Positions 8,462 to 16,887 of a DNA stretch of 64,000 nucleotides are shown piece by piece (positions within the stretch are counted from its first letter, which is position 1; each line of letters begins with the position of its first letter). The translations under genes and the position numbers were made by a program. The notes beneath the pieces were generated by a model, which had not been told where the DNA came from, searched no databases, and worked only from the letters and a program-made list of their open reading frames with translations. Origin of the DNA: Candidatus Zixiibacteriota bacterium (GTDB lineage: Bacteria > Zixibacteria > MSB-5A5 > GN15 > FEB-12); the NCBI GenBank assembly GCA_035380245.1, contig DAOSXA010000002.1, positions 806,001-870,000 on the forward strand, given 5' to 3'.

Positions 8462-9204
8462 TGAATCTTACTCTCTACGTATGGCGCCAGAAAGACGCGA
8501 ATGACAAAGGGCGCATGGAGCAATACGAGGCGAAGAATATATCGGCTCACATGTCATTCCTTGAGATGCTCGATGTAGTCAACGAGGACCTGATCGAGCG
8601 AGGTATCGAACCGATCGCTTTCGATCATGACTGCCGCGAGGGGATTTGCGGCATGTGCTCGTTGATGATTAACGGAATACCGCACGGTCCCGAACGCGGT
8701 ACGACTGTCTGTCAACTCCATATGAGGCATTTCAAAGACGGCGATAAGATATATATCGAGCCCTGGCGGGCGCGGGCTTTCCCGGTCGTCAAGGACCTGA
8801 TCGTCGATCGTTCGGCCTTCGACCGGATCATGCAGGCCGGTGGGTTCGTTTCGATCAACACCGGCGGTGTCCCCGACGCCAACGCCATTCCGATTTCCAA
8901 GGAACAGGCCGACACCGCTATGGACGCCGCGGCCTGTATCGGTTGCGGTGCTTGTGTGGCTGCCTGTAAAAACGCTTCGGCGATGCTGTTCGTGGCGGCT
9001 AAAGTCTCGCAGTTAGCCAATCTTCCCCAGGGCAAGGTCGAGGCAACCGAGCGCGTGCGCAAAATGGTTGCCCAGATGGATGCCGAGGGATTCGGCAATT
9101 GTACCAATTACTACGAGTGCGAGGCGGTCTGTCCCAAGGAGATCCCGGTCAAGTTCATCGCCCAGATGAACCGTGAATGGCTCAAAGCGAAGGTAAAAAA
9201 GTAG
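8461..9204 (+). CDS. sdhB: Succinate dehydrogenase/fumarate reductase iron-sulfur subunit
   Basis: A 247-residue protein passing electrons from FAD to the cytochrome b subunit. The plant-ferredoxin-like [2Fe-2S] site is CREGICGMCS with a distal Cys in GTTVCQ (about residues 58-82). The [4Fe-4S] site is CIGCGACVAAC (about 160-170), and the last cluster uses the later cysteines of YYECEAVCPKEIP (about 220). Its ATG overlaps the last base of the sdhA stop. The gene closes the operon; the hairpins at 9206-9284 follow immediately and may end the transcript. Confidence 0.95.
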   Translation: MNLTLYVWRQKDANDKGRMEQYEAKNISAHMSFLEMLDVVNEDLIERGIEPIAFDHDCREGICGMCSLMINGIPHGPERGTTVCQLHMRHFKDGDKIYIEPWRARAFPVVKDLIVDRSAFDRIMQAGGFVSINTGGVPDANAIPISKEQADTAMDAAACIGCGACVAACKNASAMLFVAAKVSQLANLPQGKVEATERVRKMVAQMDAEGFGNCTNYYECEAVCPKEIPVKFIAQMNREWLKAKVKK

Positions 9205-9205
9205 G

Positions 9206-9228
9206 GGCAGATCTCCCCAAGGTCTGCC
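9206..9228. repeat. REP-like hairpin after sdhB
   Basis: GGCAGATC and GGTCTGCC form an eight-base stem with one mismatch. It begins two bases after the sdhB stop codon and is preceded by GTAG, like the copy at 12001. It may serve as an operon-end structure; no U-run follows on the plus strand. Confidence 0.5.
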
Positions 9229-9255
9229 AATACAAGGCATTTCCGTAGCTTTCCC

Positions 9256-9284
9256 GTAGCCCGGGATTCCTGAGATCCCGGGCT
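9256..9284. repeat. Short palindrome GTAGCCCGGGAT
   Basis: TAGCCCGGGAT and ATCCCGGGCTA pair as an eleven-base perfect stem around a short loop. A truncated relative (GTAGCCGGGAGACTTG) sits at the very end of the window near 63976. It lies between the sdhB-end hairpin and the second MITE-like copy in the 401-base gap 9205-9605, where no gene is seen. Confidence 0.55.
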
Positions 9285-9291
9285 ATATTGG

Positions 9292-9438
9292 GAGTGTTGA
9301 AGAAGTCATACACGCGGGTATTCAGTAAAACACAACTGTAATGCGGGCGACACAAGTCTGCCCGCTACGTGAGGTTAAGGCTCTTTAACGCGTAGCGACG
9401 GGGCTTGCCTCCGCCGCGATTGAGGTTTATCAGCAATC
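9292..9438 (-). repeat. MITE-like 147-bp dispersed repeat, copy 2
   Basis: Inverted copy of the element at 1027-1173 and 63827-63973. Read on the minus strand it starts GATTGCTGATAAAC and ends CTTCTTCAACACTC. By eye it matches copy 3 at about 135 of 147 positions, so these two share a more recent common ancestor. It lies between sdhB and the beta-helix gene and has no coding capacity. Confidence 0.8.
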
Positions 9439-9542
9439 CCGTATTACCCGGGACACGGAGCGCAATATCGAACACCTCAAGGCTGCTTCCACCAAGAACA
9501 ATCCACAATGTCCCCAATGGGTAATTTCCCCCTCTCTTTCCT

Positions 9543-9570
9543 TTGACAAACGGCATAGAATCCTTATCTT
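9543..9570 (+). promoter_or_regulatory. Probable sigma70-type promoter of the beta-helix gene
   Basis: A consensus -35 TTGACA (9543-9548) is followed after 16 bases by TATCTT (9565-9570). The gene starts 36 bases downstream, with AGGGGG about 5 bases ahead of its ATG. Confidence 0.5.
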
Positions 9571-9605
9571 GAAGTAGCTTTACAAATCTGTATCCAGGGG
9601 GAAAA

Positions 9606-11969
9606 ATGAAGAAGCTAATCGCTCTTGTGCTCTTTCTCCTTTCGTCTCAGGCTCTGGCCGACATCATAAATGTACCCGATGACTATGCCACCGTTCAGGG
9701 CGGTATTAACGCCGCCAATGACGATGACACCGTTCTCGTGGCTGCCGGTACTTATGAAGAACGGGTGGAGATTGACAAAAAGATCACGCTGCGCGGTGTG
9801 GCTCGAAATTTCGTCACTATTACCGGCGGAATGCCCTACAACACCGTAACGATTCGCCACGACAGCGTCGTAGTCGAGAACCTGTCGATCGAAGACGGCG
9901 GTGGATACGTATACACCTGGGGCGAATCGGCCGGGCTCATGATCGCCGACGCCGATTATTGCCGGGTAGAATACTGCCAGGTGGCCAACAACGAAGGAAT
10001 CGGCATTGCTATATCCGCGGCATCGCACAACCTCATCCGCCACTGTGTCGTGGTTGCCAACACCACCGGGATCCTGTTCCAGACCTATGCCGTTGATTCC
10101 ACCGAGACCTGGGATTGCGATTACAACGAGATTATTAGCAATGTGATCGCTCAATGTACCGACGCCGGGATTCGGGTCGACCACAATTCCTACCTGGTCG
10201 AACATTCCGTCATTCGCGGCAACTACATCACTTATTGCAGCGGTCCGGCGATCTCTCTGATTACCTCCAACGAGAATGAAATTTGCTACAACCATCTTTA
10301 CTACAACACTCATCCCGGAATCACCCTGTCCCATTGCATGTGCGGTGGGAATAACAACTCGATCCACCACAACAGTTTCGTACAAAACGGACTATACAGC
10401 GACGATATCCAGGCAACGGATGACGGCAGTCTGACCGAGTATTGGTATTCACAGGGGGAACTTGAAGGCAACTACTGGTACAACTACACCGGGGTGGATG
10501 CCGACTCCAACGGCATCGGCGACACCCCCTACGAGATTGGCGGCGACGGCGGTGTGGTTGATCCCTATCCCCTGATGACCTTCGGCGACGCCGACAGCGA
10601 CGGCATCCCCGACTCCGTTGACTTCTGCCCGGAACTGGCCTCCGACTGGAAAGACACCGACGGTGACTGGATCGGCAATGAATGTGATCCCTGCTCCGAC
10701 GCCGATGTCGACGGATTCAGCGACCCGTACACGCCCAGTCCCGATTGTCCGATCACCGACAATTGCGGGCAGATTTACAATCCGGCCCAGGAAGATATCG
10801 ACGGCGACGGTATCGGTGACTCGTGCGATTTCCGGTACTTCATAGAAGATGATCTATTAACCGATCTATTCTATCTGAAAGTGGCGAATGACGGCTCCAT
10901 AGGGGTCAAGGGTGATGAAGGCAACACCCTAGACTATGCTTCTCAAGGCGATTGTGAGCCGGTTTACCTATACGACGGCACCCCGTTGATTATCACTACT
11001 GAGACAGGCGACACGGTGTTGAGCTGGTCGTTGTACGACAACTGCACCGTTAGACTCCCCGACTGGGGATTGGAACCTAAGGAATTCGAACAGATTACCG
11101 AGGACTATTCGGAGTATCGCTCGGGCTGTATCGTAAGCAGTGATTTCACCATTGGGCTCGAAAAGATCTGGTACGTCCCGACTTCTACCGCAACCAGTCA
11201 GCAGTTTATGATCCAGGGACTGCGTATCTTCTCGTTCGACGGTTATATGCATCCCGGCGTGACGGTCGGTGAAGTAATCGACTGGGACATCCCGGCTGAA
11301 ACCGGCTCGGAGAACGTTCCCGGCTACAACACCGCTACCGGCCTGATAACGCAGCAGGGAACGGGCGATGGCTGTTATCCGAACGACGCACGCTTCGGGG
11401 GCATCCAGCCGCTGGCCGCCTGGCTGAACGACGCGTGCATCACGGATGGAGCGTCATTTATCTATGGAAGTTATGTCGCCCGCAATGATTCCAGTCTCTG
11501 GTACGCCACGCCGGAGGAGTTGTGCTCTAAGATGGCTGTCGCAGGCCACCAGGCGACAACCGATACCGCCGATCTTCACACAATGCTGACATACATTCAG
11601 GATTACACCTTAATGCCGGGCGACACCCTGGCTTTCTACACCGCCTTCGCAACGACACAAGCGACCGACTCGATCGGGCACCTTGGATACATCATGAGTG
11701 TCGCCGATGATTTTCTGTCGTCGGTGCTTGATCTCGGTTGCGGCTGCTGCCAGGGTATCACAGGGGATGCCAACGGCGACGGCGCCTATGAACCCGACAT
11801 CACCGATCTGGTCACCCTGGTAACGCACATGTTCTCGTCCGGTCCGGCACTTCCCTGCCCGGAAGAAGTCGACATTAACGGCAGCGGATACGGACCCGAC
11901 ATTGCCGATCTGGTTTATCTGGTCACTTACATGTTCCAAGGGGGGCCGGTCCCGGCCGATTGTCCGTAG
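9606..11969 (+). CDS. Secreted beta-helix (NosD-like) surface protein with TSP3 and dockerin-like repeats
   Basis: A 787-residue exported protein. A signal peptide (residues 1-19, ALAD) is followed by a right-handed parallel beta-helix of the NosD/pectate-lyase type (about 20-320; for example YATVQGGINAAND, then repeats built on N..I..N.I). Next come calcium-binding TSP3-like repeats (about 325-410: DADSDGIPDS, DIDGDGIGDSCD), a region of unknown fold (about 415-705) and a C-terminal pair of dockerin-like repeats (about 715-787: GDANGDG, DITDLVTLVTHMF, DIADLVYLVTYMF). Dockerin-like ends recur in the protease at 39842-41644, so they may be a shared surface-attachment tag. The carbohydrate-binding-type architecture suggests polysaccharide contact; a catalytic role is not shown. 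It is monocistronic with its own promoter. Confidence 0.85.
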   Translation: MKKLIALVLFLLSSQALADIINVPDDYATVQGGINAANDDDTVLVAAGTYEERVEIDKKITLRGVARNFVTITGGMPYNTVTIRHDSVVVENLSIEDGGGYVYTWGESAGLMIADADYCRVEYCQVANNEGIGIAISAASHNLIRHCVVVANTTGILFQTYAVDSTETWDCDYNEIISNVIAQCTDAGIRVDHNSYLVEHSVIRGNYITYCSGPAISLITSNENEICYNHLYYNTHPGITLSHCMCGGNNNSIHHNSFVQNGLYSDDIQATDDGSLTEYWYSQGELEGNYWYNYTGVDADSNGIGDTPYEIGGDGGVVDPYPLMTFGDADSDGIPDSVDFCPELASDWKDTDGDWIGNECDPCSDADVDGFSDPYTPSPDCPITDNCGQIYNPAQEDIDGDGIGDSCDFRYFIEDDLLTDLFYLKVANDGSIGVKGDEGNTLDYASQGDCEPVYLYDGTPLIITTETGDTVLSWSLYDNCTVRLPDWGLEPKEFEQITEDYSEYRSGCIVSSDFTIGLEKIWYVPTSTATSQQFMIQGLRIFSFDGYMHPGVTVGEVIDWDIPAETGSENVPGYNTATGLITQQGTGDGCYPNDARFGGIQPLAAWLNDACITDGASFIYGSYVARNDSSLWYATPEELCSKMAVAGHQATTDTADLHTMLTYIQDYTLMPGDTLAFYTAFATTQATDSIGHLGYIMSVADDFLSSVLDLGCGCCQGITGDANGDGAYEPDITDLVTLVTHMFSSGPALPCPEEVDINGSGYGPDIADLVYLVTYMFQGGPVPADCP

Positions 11970-12000
11970 CAGCACATCAATTAAATCAAACCAAATCGTA

Positions 12001-12023
12001 GGCAGGTCTCCCCGAGACCTGCC
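12001..12023. repeat. Perfect REP-like hairpin, best copy of its family
   Basis: GGCAGGTCTC and GAGACCTGCC form a perfect ten-base stem with a CCC loop, preceded by GTA and followed by TTTAATTTT. It lies 31 bases after the stop of the beta-helix gene and may act as its terminator. Confidence 0.65.
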
Positions 12024-12081
12024 TTTAATTTTACCGCCGGGTGTCTCTGCCGGTGGTCCTTATTTGTGAGTGGCAGTAGCA

Positions 12082-12123
12082 GTAGGTCAGGACCCTTGAT
12101 ATTATGAAAGGGTCCTGACCTAC
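12082..12123. terminator. Perfect 16-base-pair hairpin between convergent genes
   Basis: GTAGGTCAGGACCCTT and AAGGGTCCTGACCTAC pair without mismatch across a ten-base AT-rich loop. It lies between the plus-strand beta-helix gene and the minus-strand Nudix gene and could end transcripts from both sides. There is no long U-run, so it may equally be a repeat element. Confidence 0.5.
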
Positions 12124-12171
12124 GATTAAGGAAGACGCGGTTTGTCACGTTGCTCGAACGTCCAGTCTCCC

Positions 12172-12813
12172 CTACTCCCCCAGCAACATCGCCACGGTGT
12201 CGTGCAAGGCCGCGCGGTAATGCAAGCCGCCCGTCTGAGACTGACGCATGATTTTAGAAAAACCGTCGAACTCATCCAGCCGCGCCAGCCGGACCTCTTT
12301 GATCTCACGCCGGTCGGTGAACTCGAAATCCCCCGAGACATAATCCGCCAGGAAGACATAAGAAACCCAGGGAATTTCCTCGTTCGACGAGGGCTCCGGC
12401 CAGGAACCGTTGTCGTGCGGCTTAACCATGAACGGTACAACTGAACCCTCCCATACCGGCGGCATTTCCGACCGCACGAAAGTCACCTGCGAGATAAGCA
12501 GAAACCGTTGCAAGGTCACCTCCGTGCCGGTTTCTTCGGCTACCTCACGCGCTACGCCGTCCTCCAGATTCTCCGACGGTTCCAGTCCACCGGAGGGCGC
12601 CCGGTATTGCCCCGGCGGATAAAACGGCTTGGCGTTGACGATGAAACGATCGGCCTTGCGAATGTACAGGGTGACATCGTGCGCTCGGCCCTGTTTCTGT
12701 GAGGCCCGGATCATCTCGAACTCCTCGTCGAGAGTCGGCATACGAAACGCCACTTCGGCCGGTTGGCCGTACCGGTCGATCCAGGCTCGGACCTGTTGGG
12801 ACATAACGAACAT
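12172..12813 (-). CDS. Nudix hydrolase
   Basis: A 213-residue protein whose Nudix box fits the canonical GX5EX7REUXEEXGU exactly: GGLEPSE, then REVAEETG, at about residues 71-93, with the metal-binding glutamates present. The family cleaves nucleoside diphosphates linked to other groups; the substrate cannot be read from sequence. An N-terminal 55-residue helical extension precedes the fold. Its ATG comes one base after the stop of the M24 peptidase gene, so the two are co-transcribed; a second in-frame ATG lies three codons in. It is the last gene of the run before the 12082-12123 hairpin. Confidence 0.88.
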   Translation of the reverse strand: MFVMSQQVRAWIDRYGQPAEVAFRMPTLDEEFEMIRASQKQGRAHDVTLYIRKADRFIVNAKPFYPPGQYRAPSGGLEPSENLEDGVAREVAEETGTEVTLQRFLLISQVTFVRSEMPPVWEGSVVPFMVKPHDNGSWPEPSSNEEIPWVSYVFLADYVSGDFEFTDRREIKEVRLARLDEFDGFSKIMRQSQTGGLHYRAALHDTVAMLLGE

Positions 12814-12814
12814 T

Positions 12815-13987
12815 TCAGAGCAACGGCACGATATCGTATTGCAGCGGCAGGGTCGTTATCTCGGGACCACCGGGAGTAATCAGGCAGTTGATCTCCGACC
12901 GGAATCCGAATCGTTTACTATAAATCCCCGGCTCGATCGAGAACAGATGCCCCGGCTGCAACACACGGGCATCCTCGGTCTCGAGGTTGTCGATATTCGG
13001 TCCCGAACCGTGTGTTTCCGAATCAATCGAATGGCCGGTGCGATGCGTAAACAGGTCACCGTACCCGGCCGCCTCGATAATAGCTCGACAGGCATCATCC
13101 GCTTCCGCCCCACGCACCGCACGCACGGCGATGTTGTCTTTCAAAAACTCAATCGCCCGGTCGCGCGCGGCGGTGACGACCGCGAAAATCTTCTTGTAAT
13201 TCTCAGGGATATCCTCTTCCCGTCCGGCGAATGCCATCCAGGTAATATCGGCATAGACACCATCCGGCTGGTCATGTTTGGCCCACAAATCGATCAGAAC
13301 CAACTGACCCTTTTCTATCGTCTTCGAGTTTTCGCGAGTCGGCTCATAATGCGGATTTCCGGCGTTGGCATCGACCGAGCAGTTGGGGGCATGATCGGCC
13401 GTCATACCGTGCGCGGCAAACTGCTCCTCGATAAAATGAACGACATCATATTCGGTCAATGTTTTACCGGAGGTCAAATGCTCCGAGATCAGATGATGCG
13501 CCCGGTCTTTTATCTTAATGATTTCATTCGCCGCCTTGCGATGTAAGCCAATCTGGATATCGCTCAACCGCGCCTGAAAAGCCGCCACCAGATCGGCTGA
13601 GGAGACAACTTCAAGGCCGAAACTCCGAATCAACTCAATCGTTCCCGCCTCGACCAGCCCGACGTACGGCAATCGCTCAAACGATGAATACTCCATGGCC
13701 ACTCGTCGCAGCGGTTTCAGCACCTCGGCCAGTTCCGTTTCCAGGTGCCGCCAGCCGTGATAGACGATCTTGCGTCCCGGCAAATGGGCGAACTTGTCCG
13801 CCTCGACCGGATTAACCCAGGCAATCGGTTCCCCTTCGGCCGGAATCAGATAAAACGACCGCCGGGTGATCATTCCCTGCGGTCGGACATAACTCATGGC
13901 AATGCTGTTGCGGCCGTGAAAATCAGCCAATAACCAGCCGTCGAGGTTTTGTTCGCGAAGGTATTCTTGAATCGCTTTAATATCCAT
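12815..13987 (-). CDS. M24 family aminopeptidase (Xaa-Pro type)
   Basis: A 390-residue pita-bread-fold metallopeptidase. The N-terminal creatinase-like domain (about 1-165) is followed by the catalytic domain. The five dimetal ligands appear in order: Asp in LIDLWAK (about 229), Asp in YADIT (about 241), His in HRTGHSIDSETHG (about 314), Glu in SIEPGIYS (about 354) and Glu in RSEINCLI (about 363). The family removes an N-terminal residue ahead of proline, or cleaves Xaa-Pro dipeptides. It precedes the Nudix gene by one base. Which of the PepP/PepQ subtypes it is cannot be decided. Confidence 0.88.
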   Translation of the reverse strand: MDIKAIQEYLREQNLDGWLLADFHGRNSIAMSYVRPQGMITRRSFYLIPAEGEPIAWVNPVEADKFAHLPGRKIVYHGWRHLETELAEVLKPLRRVAMEYSSFERLPYVGLVEAGTIELIRSFGLEVVSSADLVAAFQARLSDIQIGLHRKAANEIIKIKDRAHHLISEHLTSGKTLTEYDVVHFIEEQFAAHGMTADHAPNCSVDANAGNPHYEPTRENSKTIEKGQLVLIDLWAKHDQPDGVYADITWMAFAGREEDIPENYKKIFAVVTAARDRAIEFLKDNIAVRAVRGAEADDACRAIIEAAGYGDLFTHRTGHSIDSETHGSGPNIDNLETEDARVLQPGHLFSIEPGIYSKRFGFRSEINCLITPGGPEITTLPLQYDIVPLL

Positions 13988-14024
13988 GTTACTCCCATTC
14001 GAGATCGAGGTCTATTCTACGCCA

Positions 14025-14804
14025 CTACAGCGGCAATATCAGTCCGTCCTCGGCTACGATTATATTATCCCGTCCCGACTTATTTATCTTTTGTTTCAAT
14101 CGGTCTATTTCTTCAGAAGAACCCAAATGTGTCAGCACCACCTGTCTCGTTCCTGATCCGGGCAACGCTTCGAACAACTCGTTCAAATCAAGATGAGTCG
14201 CTTCGATCACGGCAAAGTCACGACCGTTAATCAAATCGGCGATATCGGCAAATCCGGCAATATCGGCCGAATAAAGCAATGACTTATTCTCCGTCTCGAC
14301 GCCCAGCGAATAACATCGTAAGCGATTGGGCAACCCGAGCTTTTCGACCAGTTCGGCGTATCCCTGCAAATGGCGATTGGCATAAGCCGTCAGACGACAG
14401 GGATAATCGAATACCTCTCCGGCCATATAGGGTATGAGGTTTACAGTGAACGGCAGTTTTTCGACGATCAGATATACCGCCCGCATATAGGCTGCGAACG
14501 GCTCAACGAAATCCTCGGGGAGGTAAAGATCGAGCGGCGTTTTGCGTCCGGCCAGATAAGTCGCCTGAATGAATAGCGGCAGATCACCGCAATGATCCGG
14601 ATGAGTGTGACTTATCACAACCCGAGACACCGCCAATGGGTCAAATCCGCAACGTATGAAAGACGAGGTCACCCCGCCGCCGCAGTCAACCAAGGTCAGG
14701 TCATCGCCGATCTTGAGACAATAACCGGCATTGGCTCGATCCGGTTGCGGCATCCCGGAAGAGGAACCAAGCACGGTGAAACTGTCGGCAGGATGAATGA
14801 TCAT
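14025..14804 (-). CDS. Metallo-beta-lactamase-fold hydrolase (RNase Z-like)
   Basis: A 259-residue single-domain MBL-fold protein. The metal-binding HTHPDHCGD lies at about residues 62-70, preceded by the DCGGG strand-loop and followed by an Asp in YSADIAGFAD (about 180), a late His in IEATHL and TH in VVLTHLGS. The order of motifs is closest to RNase Z/arylsulfatase-like members, but it is shorter than tRNase Z and lacks an obvious exosite arm. Its ATG abuts the stop of threonine aldolase with no gap. A general phosphodiesterase or lactonase role is possible; the substrate is unknown. Confidence 0.82.
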   Translation of the reverse strand: MIIHPADSFTVLGSSSGMPQPDRANAGYCLKIGDDLTLVDCGGGVTSSFIRCGFDPLAVSRVVISHTHPDHCGDLPLFIQATYLAGRKTPLDLYLPEDFVEPFAAYMRAVYLIVEKLPFTVNLIPYMAGEVFDYPCRLTAYANRHLQGYAELVEKLGLPNRLRCYSLGVETENKSLLYSADIAGFADIADLINGRDFAVIEATHLDLNELFEALPGSGTRQVVLTHLGSSEEIDRLKQKINKSGRDNIIVAEDGLILPL

Positions 14805-15833
14805 TTATCCGTACAACTCCTCGATTCGCGTCACGGCTTCCTTGCAATCCTCCCGGCTGACATCGAGATGCGTCACGAACCTGATCTTCCTTGGCCCGAA
14901 CGGAACCGCCCAGACACCTGCCTCATACAGCTCACGGAGAACCTCTTCGGCAATCCGGTCCTCGGTTAGATCAGCTATAACGATATTAGTTTCAACCCGA
15001 GAAAGGTCGATATCGAACACCGGCAAAGCACTGAGGCGCTCGGCGATCAGGCGGGCGTTGGTATGATCCTCGACCAGACGTTCCAGATTGTTCCTGATGG
15101 CCCAGAGACCGGCCGCGGCGAGAATTCCCACCTGTCGCATCGCTCCGCCGAACAGCTTCCGGATACGTCGTGCTTTCCCGATGAAATCGGTACCACCCAG
15201 GATAACCGATCCCACCGGCGCCCCTAATCCTTTGGATAGACAGACCGAGACCGAATCAAATGGCGCAACCAATTTATCCAGCGGTATCCCCGTTGCTACA
15301 TGTGCATTCCAGATACGAGCCCCGTCCAGATGCAGGATCAATCCCATTTCGTCGCACACTTCACGGACTTGCTTGATTTCCGACTGGGGCAGAATCGTTC
15401 CGCCATGACGGTTGTGCGTGTTTTCGAGAGCCACTATTCGCGTTCGGGGACAATGAATATCAATCGCCCGCACGTTGGCGCGAATCTGGTCGGCCGTGAG
15501 CATACCCCTCTCACTATCGAGCAGGTTGATCATCAAATGCGACAGAAGCGCCGGCGCTCCGACTTCGTAATTTACGATATGACACTCGCGCTCACACAAC
15601 AGCTCCCAGCCCGGTTCGGTATGCGTTTTCAGGCAAACCTGGTTTCCCATCGTACCCGATGGAACAAACAGGGCGGCTTCGAATTTGAAAAGGTCGGCGC
15701 AGTAGGTTTCCAGCTCGATTACGGTGGGATCATCCCCCAGCACATCATCGCCCACCTCGGCAGTAGCCATGGCCTGACGCATCGCTGCTCCGGGACGGGT
15801 GACGGTATCGGATCGAAGATCGATTGGTTTCAT
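14805..15833 (-). CDS. ltaE: Low-specificity threonine aldolase
   Basis: A 342-residue PLP enzyme that splits threonine or allo-threonine into glycine and acetaldehyde. The N-terminus MKPIDLRSDTVTRP and GDDVLGDDP are hallmarks of the family. The PLP lysine is in VCLSKGLGAPVGS (about residue 200), with HLDGARIWNA just before it. The start at 15833 is chosen because family proteins begin at MKPIDLRSDT; the frame is open further upstream, but only by running through the terminator at 15901-15934. The stop codon adjoins the start of the MBL-fold gene. Confidence 0.92.
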   Translation of the reverse strand: MKPIDLRSDTVTRPGAAMRQAMATAEVGDDVLGDDPTVIELETYCADLFKFEAALFVPSGTMGNQVCLKTHTEPGWELLCERECHIVNYEVGAPALLSHLMINLLDSERGMLTADQIRANVRAIDIHCPRTRIVALENTHNRHGGTILPQSEIKQVREVCDEMGLILHLDGARIWNAHVATGIPLDKLVAPFDSVSVCLSKGLGAPVGSVILGGTDFIGKARRIRKLFGGAMRQVGILAAAGLWAIRNNLERLVEDHTNARLIAERLSALPVFDIDLSRVETNIVIADLTEDRIAEEVLRELYEAGVWAVPFGPRKIRFVTHLDVSREDCKEAVTRIEELYG

Positions 15834-15900
15834 ACCGGACAATATACCGACTCGGAATGCGTCAAACAAGCCGACTGTGGCCGCCTTCGCGGACAGATAC

Positions 15901-15934
15901 AAAAGAAAACGGGTCGTCCATAGGACGACCCGTT
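15901..15934 (-). terminator. Rho-independent terminator of the cold-shock gene
   Basis: Read on the minus strand, a perfect 12-base stem (AACGGGTCGTCC and its complement, three-base loop) is followed by TTCTTTT. It lies 23 bases after the cold-shock gene stop. Confidence 0.9.
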
Positions 15935-15956
15935 GCAAGGCCATAAATAAAAAAAC

Positions 15957-16166
15957 TTAGTTGCAGACTACCACATTGTTCGCTTGTAAGTAGCCGGCCG
16001 ATGTTTGTGAGGCATCGAACAGGACTTCCTGCCCCTCTCTTAAGGTCTTGTAGCCGTCCATGTTAATCGCAGTGTAATGAACGTATACATCCTGATCACG
16101 CTCTTCCGGAGAAATAAAGCCCCAGCCTCTTAAGTCGTTAAAATACTTAACCTTACCCTTCGACAT
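15957..16166 (-). CDS. Cold-shock domain protein (CspA family)
   Basis: A 69-residue single cold-shock domain of standard length. The nucleic-acid-binding motifs are present: RNP1 as GWGFI (residues 14-18) and RNP2 as DVYVHY (about 26-31). Such proteins bind single-stranded RNA/DNA and melt secondary structure during cold or growth-phase transitions. The gene stands alone with a consensus promoter, a short leader of under 50 bases carrying GGGAG ahead of the ATG, and its own terminator. The short leader argues against the long cold-sensing 5' UTR of E. coli cspA. Confidence 0.93.
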   Translation of the reverse strand: MSKGKVKYFNDLRGWGFISPEERDQDVYVHYTAINMDGYKTLREGQEVLFDASQTSAGYLQANNVVVCN

Positions 16167-16209
16167 AGATACTCCCGCGATTTTGCCTTAAGCCCCGAAC
16201 TGCATAACC

Positions 16210-16238
16210 ATTATACACGTGAGTTCAGAGGCGAACAA
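16210..16238 (-). promoter_or_regulatory. Promoter of the cold-shock gene
   Basis: On the minus strand TTGTTC (16233-16238), a 17-base spacer and a perfect TATAAT (16210-16215). Transcription should start near 16203, about 37 bases before the ATG. The -35 box lies 20 bases beyond the end of the neighbouring kinase gene. Confidence 0.7.
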
Positions 16239-16257
16239 GAAAAAAGTTAGAGTACGG

Positions 16258-16887
16258 CTAGATTTGCGACATAACGCGTTCCAGCAAAGTCATCACCAAC
16301 CCGGACAAGAGTGGAACGCTCACATTGTCATCGACGCCGAGCGGCAAAGCCTCCACTACCGCCGCCACCACCGCTCCGGTAATGCCCACCGACAGGGCCA
16401 GATCAGGCGCCACCAGCGCCACCGCGATCGTGCCGATCAGGCAGGCCGTTGAGCCTTCAAGCGATTTGTTCCAGAACTTATGTCGTCCGTAACGGCGTCC
16501 GATCAACGCCGCCAGAGTATCGCCGACAATGATAAACGCCAGGGCTGCTATCGTGACAGGCTTGGAAAAAATAATAACACAGATACAAACGGTGGTGAGA
16601 ATATACGAGGCCCCGGTAAAATCACCCGCTTTCTCATGAGCTCGGATCATCCCCCCTTCGAATCGGTATGCGAATCCGGTCCAGAGCCACCACCCTTTAA
16701 ACCGTGAGATATCGACTAGAACCATAGCCAGAGCGATCGGCACCATGATCGCCAGCATCTGCCCCTTGGAGAGACCAAGGAAATAATACCCGGCCGGGAT
16801 CACCAACGCTCCGATGTGAGTGCCTTTACGAAGGAGTTCGCCGGCAAACGTTATCTGCCCGGCATCATTGTCCGGAGCTTTCGCCAT
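16258..16887 (-). CDS. Dolichol/phytol kinase-like membrane CTP transferase
   Basis: A 209-residue protein with six or seven membrane helices. The signature of the CTP-dependent polyprenol kinase/cytidylyltransferase family is visible: RKGTHIG near the N-terminus (about 20), IVGDTLAALIGRRYGRHK followed by KSLEGSTA (about 120-150) and VEALPLGVDDNVSVPLLSG near the C-terminus. Relatives phosphorylate dolichol, phytol, farnesol or diacylglycerol using CTP. The gene overlaps the upstream parvulin gene by 23 bases, which indicates translational coupling. The lipid substrate cannot be named from sequence. Confidence 0.8.
   Translation of the reverse strand: MAKAPDNDAGQITFAGELLRKGTHIGALVIPAGYYFLGLSKGQMLAIMVPIALAMVLVDISRFKGWWLWTGFAYRFEGGMIRAHEKAGDFTGASYILTTVCICVIIFSKPVTIAALAFIIVGDTLAALIGRRYGRHKFWNKSLEGSTACLIGTIAVALVAPDLALSVGITGAVVAAVVEALPLGVDDNVSVPLLSGLVMTLLERVMSQI

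Noticed and set aside
12629..13546. 305-residue open frame on the plus strand opposite the Nudix and M24 genes
   Set aside because: It spans the junction of two conserved genes on the other strand and shows no start signal or known domain.
15834..15944. Longer N-terminus for threonine aldolase
   Set aside because: The extension would be translated from the terminator of the cold-shock gene, and family members begin at the MKPIDLRSDT motif.
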